NCBI GenBank assembly: GCA_041398745.1
Contig: JAWKUB010000006.1
Coordinates: 1-64,000, forward strand
Direction of reading: 5' to 3'
DNA: 64,000 nucleotides
Origin: JACKHO01 sp041398745
Lineage (GTDB): Bacteria > Planctomycetota > Planctomycetia > Planctomycetales > Planctomycetaceae
This document shows, one piece after another, positions 59,782-64,000 of the stretch; the first letter of the stretch is position 1, and every line of letters begins with the position of its first letter. Position numbers and translations under genes: made by a program. The notes beneath the pieces were generated by a model. It did no database searches. It was not told the DNA's origin and worked only from the letters and a program-made list of their open reading frames with translations.

Positions 59782-62289
59782 TTAAGGCGAGTCCGAATTG
59801 TCAGTGGACTCTTTCAGTTCGCTGATTTTCTGTTGCAAATCGGCTCGCTTCGGAGCCAACTTCGCCGCCGACTCGTAAACTGGCAGGGCCGATTTGACAT
59901 CGCCTGACTTTTCCAATGCGGTCGCCAATAGAATTCGGCAGTTCACGTCATTTGGTCTCGCGCGAACTGCCTCACTAAGCAGTGTGGCGGCCTGCTGATG
60001 GTCTTCCAGAAACAGGTAGGCCTGCCCTTTGATTAGAATTACATTTTCGGCCGGTAGACCTTCTTCAAGATCCACGAGTTTCAAGATTTGCGCCGCCGCC
60101 AGCTTTCGAGTTTCCGCCTCTTTGGTGGTCTCCGCCATGACGACCCATAGGTCCAGATGGGGGGGCAACCAGCTCAACAAGTCACTTTCGCTACAGTGGG
60201 GACGCAGTCGCTCCAACAGATAACGGGGCTTTTCGTGGTTCATCGCCAGTGAAAGTCGCCACGCTCGTTCAGCCGCTGCGGCATCTCCGGAAACCTGAAA
60301 CATGCGCCCTGCCGCCAGCAGTGTCTCAGACGAGTCAGGCGTGAGCGCACATTCCCCCATCCAGAAGGCAATTGCGGGAGTTTGCGAATCTGGCTCGGCA
60401 AGCACTGGAGTTGTGGCTGCCAATGGACCATACGCCTCAGGCGACGCAAGCGAATGCGCACGCAGCAATTGGTACTGATGACGGGCTGGAGTCAGATATG
60501 AAACAACCGCGGAGTGACTACGAAGCGCCTCGATGTCGTCCGCGCCGCGCGTTGCTTCGTAGAAGACGGGTAACGACGTGGATCCCCACGCGACGGCTTC
60601 ATTGTAGGACTTCAAATCCTGCTGCGCCTGCTTGATTTCGTCGAACATTTCGATGCGAAACCGGAGCGTGTACAAGCCCGCCAGAGACTTGTGCAACCCC
60701 GCATGATCCTGGAACTGGTCCACCAGTTTCTCGCAGCGGGCAATGCCCGAGTCGATAGCGACGAGCGGAGTCTCTCGGTCGAACTGCGCCGCCTCACGAA
60801 TGACCGCCTCAGCACGAGAAGCGTGGTCGAACACAATCAGGGCGGGGATACAGGGTAGAATCAGGATTACACCAATCGCCACATGCGCGTTTCGCGAAGA
60901 GCTCGAATGGAGGCTTTCATAGTCGTCCAAAGGGGAGGCAGACGCATAGAGAACTCCTGAAAGTATGGCGAGGCAAATCATGTTCGAGGTCATGAGCGGA
61001 CCGAAGTCAGTCGCTGCCTGAATTCCCTGGCCGAGTAGCAACACAAGCCCTAAGACGGCCAGCGGTCTATGTGCCGAGTCTTTTTGCAGCCACAACCAGC
61101 GTACCCGCATGGCAACCAGTACCATTGCGACCAGAATGATCGCCAGTCCCAGCCATCCCGTTTCGATGAGCATTTCGAAATACAAATTGTCCGCATTGTG
61201 GTACTCACCTGCGGTTTGATGCGCCTGATACGGTCGATTTGCAAGTCGATATGTCCCGAGTCCCGTTCCCATGGGCGAATCGAGCACGGCTGGAAACGTG
61301 TCTCCCCAATGTTGCAGGCGACCACTCGAAGAAGCAAATGTGTCTTGCTGCAGAGTCGACAAACGTTTCTGCAAATTCTCTGTGACGTTGGTCATCGCCA
61401 GGCCTACGCCCAGTAGCACAATGACCGCCGCAAATAGACCGGTGACGCGCCCCCGCATGGTTTTTTCGGCAAGCAGTGACAAGACGACAAACGTGGCAAG
61501 TGCAGCGAGAATTCCGCCACGCGACAGGCTGGCAAACACACCGAATAGATTGATCAAAACCAATCCTGCGGCACACCACCGGCTCAATTCATCCCAGCGA
61601 TCTTTATACGTGCTGCTCGCCAGACGCTGCTCAACGCTCCACCACAGCGCAAGCGCCGAGGCCAGACACATGTTGAGATATCCCGCCGCGTGGTTTCGAT
61701 TGACGAACGAAGCGAATGGCTGGCCCCCATGTGTGAGTTCAACTTGCCAAAACAGTTTTCCATTCCACGTTGCCTGTTGCACCACTCCGAAAATGGCCAA
61801 TACTGCGCCGTTTATTGCCAAGGCCCAGAACAAATAGCGGCGATGTTCTTCTTCCTCAAACAGGTAAGATGCCGACCAAATTAATCCACACGCCGCAGCA
61901 AATCGCAATACCTGCACGCGCGTCAGTGACGGGTCGATACTCCACATTGCGCGGGTCGACATGGGAGGCATCCAGTCGGCAAGCACAGCGTGCGACCAGT
62001 CGGACTTGGCCATGGCAACTGGAAGTAATTGAGCGGCCGCGACGGCCACAAACAGCAAGGCTGGAACCAGCACAACGGGAATGCGATGCAGTTCGACCTG
62101 CGGGTTATTCGCAATCCCAAGGCACGTTAGAATAGTGCAGGAGAACACCGCAACCCAAATGAGTAACTGGTGTTGCATCAAATAGCCGCCAAATGGCCAT
62201 GGCGCAACAACAACGAGAACAATCAACAGCCCTACGGCGATGATTTCCAGCAGCGATCTGGACGATCCATGTGAAGAGAACATCTGCAT
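59782..62289 (-). CDS. O-antigen ligase family protein with TPR domain
   Basis: An 835-residue protein. The first half has about eleven membrane spans of the Wzy_C/WaaL fold; the outer loop includes FASFVNRNHAAGYLNMCLASALALWWS and, later, GTYRLANRPYQAHQTAGEYHNADNLYFEMLIETGWLGLAIIL, the catalytic-loop region. The second half, about residues 480-835, is soluble and ends in tetratricopeptide-like repeats (AAERAWRLSLAMN, AATLLSEAVRARPNDVNCRILLATALEKSGDVKSALPVYESAAKLAPKRADLQQ). The ATG at 62289 follows GTGGG; a second ATG is two codons later. It is the first gene of the block and likely ligates or polymerises the glycan outside the membrane. Confidence 0.83.
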   Translation of the reverse strand: MQMFSSHGSSRSLLEIIAVGLLIVLVVVAPWPFGGYLMQHQLLIWVAVFSCTILTCLGIANNPQVELHRIPVVLVPALLFVAVAAAQLLPVAMAKSDWSHAVLADWMPPMSTRAMWSIDPSLTRVQVLRFAAACGLIWSASYLFEEEEHRRYLFWALAINGAVLAIFGVVQQATWNGKLFWQVELTHGGQPFASFVNRNHAAGYLNMCLASALALWWSVEQRLASSTYKDRWDELSRWCAAGLVLINLFGVFASLSRGGILAALATFVVLSLLAEKTMRGRVTGLFAAVIVLLGVGLAMTNVTENLQKRLSTLQQDTFASSSGRLQHWGDTFPAVLDSPMGTGLGTYRLANRPYQAHQTAGEYHNADNLYFEMLIETGWLGLAIILVAMVLVAMRVRWLWLQKDSAHRPLAVLGLVLLLGQGIQAATDFGPLMTSNMICLAILSGVLYASASPLDDYESLHSSSSRNAHVAIGVILILPCIPALIVFDHASRAEAVIREAAQFDRETPLVAIDSGIARCEKLVDQFQDHAGLHKSLAGLYTLRFRIEMFDEIKQAQQDLKSYNEAVAWGSTSLPVFYEATRGADDIEALRSHSAVVSYLTPARHQYQLLRAHSLASPEAYGPLAATTPVLAEPDSQTPAIAFWMGECALTPDSSETLLAAGRMFQVSGDAAAAERAWRLSLAMNHEKPRYLLERLRPHCSESDLLSWLPPHLDLWVVMAETTKEAETRKLAAAQILKLVDLEEGLPAENVILIKGQAYLFLEDHQQAATLLSEAVRARPNDVNCRILLATALEKSGDVKSALPVYESAAKLAPKRADLQQKISELKESTDNSDSP

Positions 62290-62394
62290 CCAATGCCCAC
62301 AAGACGGCAATCCTACAGCCGCATTCTACCCGGGCTTTGCAAGCGGCGGAATCGCTGATTCGCTCCGCAAATGCAACTTTCTTCAATCGAACTG

Positions 62395-64000
62395 TTACTC
62401 TGCGGAGTCTGGGGTGACTTCCGGGGCTCGGATTCTTGATACTTCCTGAAAGTACCGACGGGTTGGCTTGGCGTAGTCACCATCGGTCGTGCGTCGGGCG
62501 CTTTCCAGCAGTTCCGTTTTCAGTGTGCCGGGCAGCTGTCCCCAGTTTCGGGCTTCGCCGTTCAAATTGACGTTGGGATTCACCAGATTTGCAATGTCCT
62601 CGTTGCCGAAATCACCTGACTGTCCATCACCTGGCTGTCCGCCGGCCTGTCCCTGTTGTGCATTCTGTCCCTGAGCCTGCGACTGCTGGTCGAGTCCCAT
62701 TTGGCGGGCGGCCTGTCGCATTGCCTGGGCAGCATCTCGCAGTGACTGCGAACCTCCCTGCGAAGGTTGGCCTTCCGACGACGCCTGCTGTCCGGGCTGG
62801 CTGGATGCTTGCTGCCCCATGGGATTTTGCTGACCAGCCTGCGCCTGCCCTTCTCCTTCACCCATTGGCTCACCTGCTGGCGTCCCTTCCAGTGAACCGA
62901 TGTCTTGCAATGCCTGTTCCGAGTCGGCCAGTTGCTGCATAGCTTGCGTAACCTGTTGGGCCGCTTCGCCCGGCACAGGATTGGACTCATTGGGTTGCTG
63001 CCCCTGAGTTCCCTGCCGGATTTGCTGAGCCGCATTCCGTAGAGACTGAGCCGCCTGACTTCCGGCCTGAGCGGACTGACCTTCATTCCCCTGTTGCAGG
63101 TTCTGCTGCGCTTGAGTCATTTGCTGGCCAGCTTGTTCAGCACCTTGTTGTGCGGCGCTGCCTGCCTCGGCCTGACGCTGTTCATTGATGGGTTGATCGG
63201 CCAATTGCTGCGAGGCATCGGCAAGTTGTTGGGCCAACTGTGCCGTCTGGCTCGCCAAGTCCTGCTGTCTTGCTTGACGCGCTGAGGCGACATCGGCAGG
63301 TGATTGACTCATGGCACCCAACTGTTGGGCCACCTGCTGCTGTGCCTGACTGAGCTGTTCCGCGGCGTTTGCCAAGTCTTGGGGAACGCCTTGTTGTTGA
63401 GCCGAATCAGCGAGTTGACTGGCGTTCTGCGAGGCTTCCTGAGCTGCCTGCTGTGCCTGATTAAAATCGGTCGCCTGTGCCTGCTGAGCTGCCTGCTGCG
63501 CCTGGTCAGCAAACTGCTGGGCTTGTTGGCGAGCAGGTTCCCCGACTCCTTCGGTCGTTTGCAGTGCCTCGGCGAGTTGCCCCGCCTCTTCGGCAATTTG
63601 TTGCTGCCGCTGAGCCAGTTGACCAGCGTTTGGTTGTGGCTGCTGACCGTTCATCGGTGCAGGTTGTTCACCCTGCATTGGTGAAGTTTGTCCGGCCTGG
63701 CGGGTTGCTTCGGCCAGTGCACGCTGCTGTGCAGCGGCGTCACGAGCCTGTTGGGCGAGTTGCTGTTGACGTGACATTTCACCAGGATTCATGGGCTGGG
63801 CCTGCTGTCCGGCAGGTTCGCCATTCCTCAACGCCTCTGCCTGTCGGCGTGATTCTTGGGCAACACGTTCCAGTGCCGCCTGAGCTGCCTCTTGAGCCTG
63901 TGCCGCCTCAGCGCCATTTTGTTGTTCCAGGGCTTGGGCTGCCTGTTGAGCCATTTGCTCGGCTGTCGCCTGGGAAACGGGATCGGGCGAAGCAGGCATG
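62395..64000 (-). CDS. DUF4175-like Gln/Ala-rich protein, N-terminal part outside window
   Basis: At least 534 residues, open to the window end; the Met at 63999 may be internal. Nearly all of it is low-complexity Gln/Ala/Ser/Gly sequence in heptad-like patterns (QQAAQ, LAQQL, AEQLSQAQQQ), likely long helical coiled coil, then a Gly/Gln linker. The last 60 residues (NLNGEARNWGQLPGTLKTEL through YAKPTRRYFQEVSRI) match the end of planctomycete DUF4175-family proteins, which usually have N-terminal membrane spans and sit with MoxR/von Willebrand-type genes. Function unknown; probably structural at the cell envelope. Confidence 0.65.
   Translation of the reverse strand, partial: MPASPDPVSQATAEQMAQQAAQALEQQNGAEAAQAQEAAQAALERVAQESRRQAEALRNGEPAGQQAQPMNPGEMSRQQQLAQQARDAAAQQRALAEATRQAGQTSPMQGEQPAPMNGQQPQPNAGQLAQRQQQIAEEAGQLAEALQTTEGVGEPARQQAQQFADQAQQAAQQAQATDFNQAQQAAQEASQNASQLADSAQQQGVPQDLANAAEQLSQAQQQVAQQLGAMSQSPADVASARQARQQDLASQTAQLAQQLADASQQLADQPINEQRQAEAGSAAQQGAEQAGQQMTQAQQNLQQGNEGQSAQAGSQAAQSLRNAAQQIRQGTQGQQPNESNPVPGEAAQQVTQAMQQLADSEQALQDIGSLEGTPAGEPMGEGEGQAQAGQQNPMGQQASSQPGQQASSEGQPSQGGSQSLRDAAQAMRQAARQMGLDQQSQAQGQNAQQGQAGGQPGDGQSGDFGNEDIANLVNPNVNLNGEARNWGQLPGTLKTELLESARRTTDGDYAKPTRRYFQEVSRIRAPEVTPDSAE

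Larger units (their letters stand above)
18815..62289 (-). other. Surface-glycan synthesis, modification and export locus
   Basis: A block of 38 genes on one strand, with most junctions overlapping or under 35 nt. It contains an initiating phosphoglycosyltransferase, Wzm/Wzt exporter, about sixteen glycosyltransferases, two O-antigen polymerase/ligase-like proteins, nucleotide-sugar enzymes and many modifying enzymes. Gaps over 120 nt at 23763, 36491, 57791 and 59583 may hold internal promoters. A terminator at 18678-18712 closes it. Capsule, O-antigen and free exopolysaccharide are all possible products. Confidence 0.85.

Noticed and set aside
59795..59820. GAGTCC/GGACTC inverted repeat near the end of the ligase/TPR gene
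   Set aside because: It is inside coding sequence and has no U-tract; no reason to call it a terminator.

Overview
The window looks like a chromosomal segment of a planctomycete (order Planctomycetales-like, moderate GC). The evidence is gene content: a Tat-exported sugar isomerase fused to a 3-keto-disaccharide hydrolase (DUF1080) domain, a Tat-exported Gfo/Idh/MocA oxidoreductase, a formylglycine sulfatase, an ECF sigma factor with a zinc-binding anti-sigma factor, a DUF4175-like Gln/Ala-rich protein, and many GTG and TTG starts. Species cannot be decided from this sequence alone. No tRNA, rRNA, CRISPR array, transposase or integrase was recognised.

Left part (1-18.7 kb), mixed housekeeping and carbohydrate genes on both strands: a prolyl oligopeptidase cut by the window start; a DUF368/PopT polyprenyl-phosphate transporter; a 480-nt gap with several hairpins; a ketosynthase homologue whose active-site Cys is Asp; a DUF2513 protein; an SGNH hydrolase; gatA; the isomerase/DUF1080 fusion; a polyprenyl-phosphate glycosyltransferase; a small membrane protein; prmC; the Gfo/Idh oxidoreductase; a minus-strand group sppA - DUF493 - ECF sigma - anti-sigma; and a sulfatase. 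Two identical copies of a 26-nt hairpin repeat (7565-7590 and, inverted, 13521-13546) lie in gaps.

Right part (18.8-62.3 kb): a roughly 43-kb block of 38 genes, all on the minus strand and mostly overlapping or within 35 nt, which forms a surface-glycan locus. Read in the direction of transcription it has an O-antigen-ligase-like/TPR protein, a WecA/TagO-type initiating phosphoglycosyltransferase, a GT4 and an acyltransferase, a Wzm/Wzt ABC exporter (the permease carries a large insertion), a long set of GT2, GT4 and GT-B transferases, modifying enzymes (three FkbM methyltransferases, three other methyltransferases, a sulfotransferase, an MBOAT/SGNH acetylation pair, two acyltransferase-3 proteins, a WcaF-type acetyltransferase, a NodB deacetylase, an AsnB amidotransferase), a plant-RGP/STELLO-like protein, a CDP-paratose-2-epimerase-like enzyme, a GDP-mannose dehydratase, a second O-antigen polymerase/ligase-like protein, and a translationally coupled pair of DUF218 (ElyC/YdcF) proteins. 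A hairpin with a U-tract at 18678-18712 appears to end it. The locus probably starts a glycan on undecaprenyl phosphate, extends and decorates it in the cytoplasm, exports it through Wzm/Wzt, and ligates and acetylates it outside; PopT and the DUF218 pair fit recycling of the lipid carrier. The chemistry of the glycan is inferred.

The last 1.6 kb is the C-terminal part of a DUF4175-like Gln/Ala-rich protein that runs off the window.
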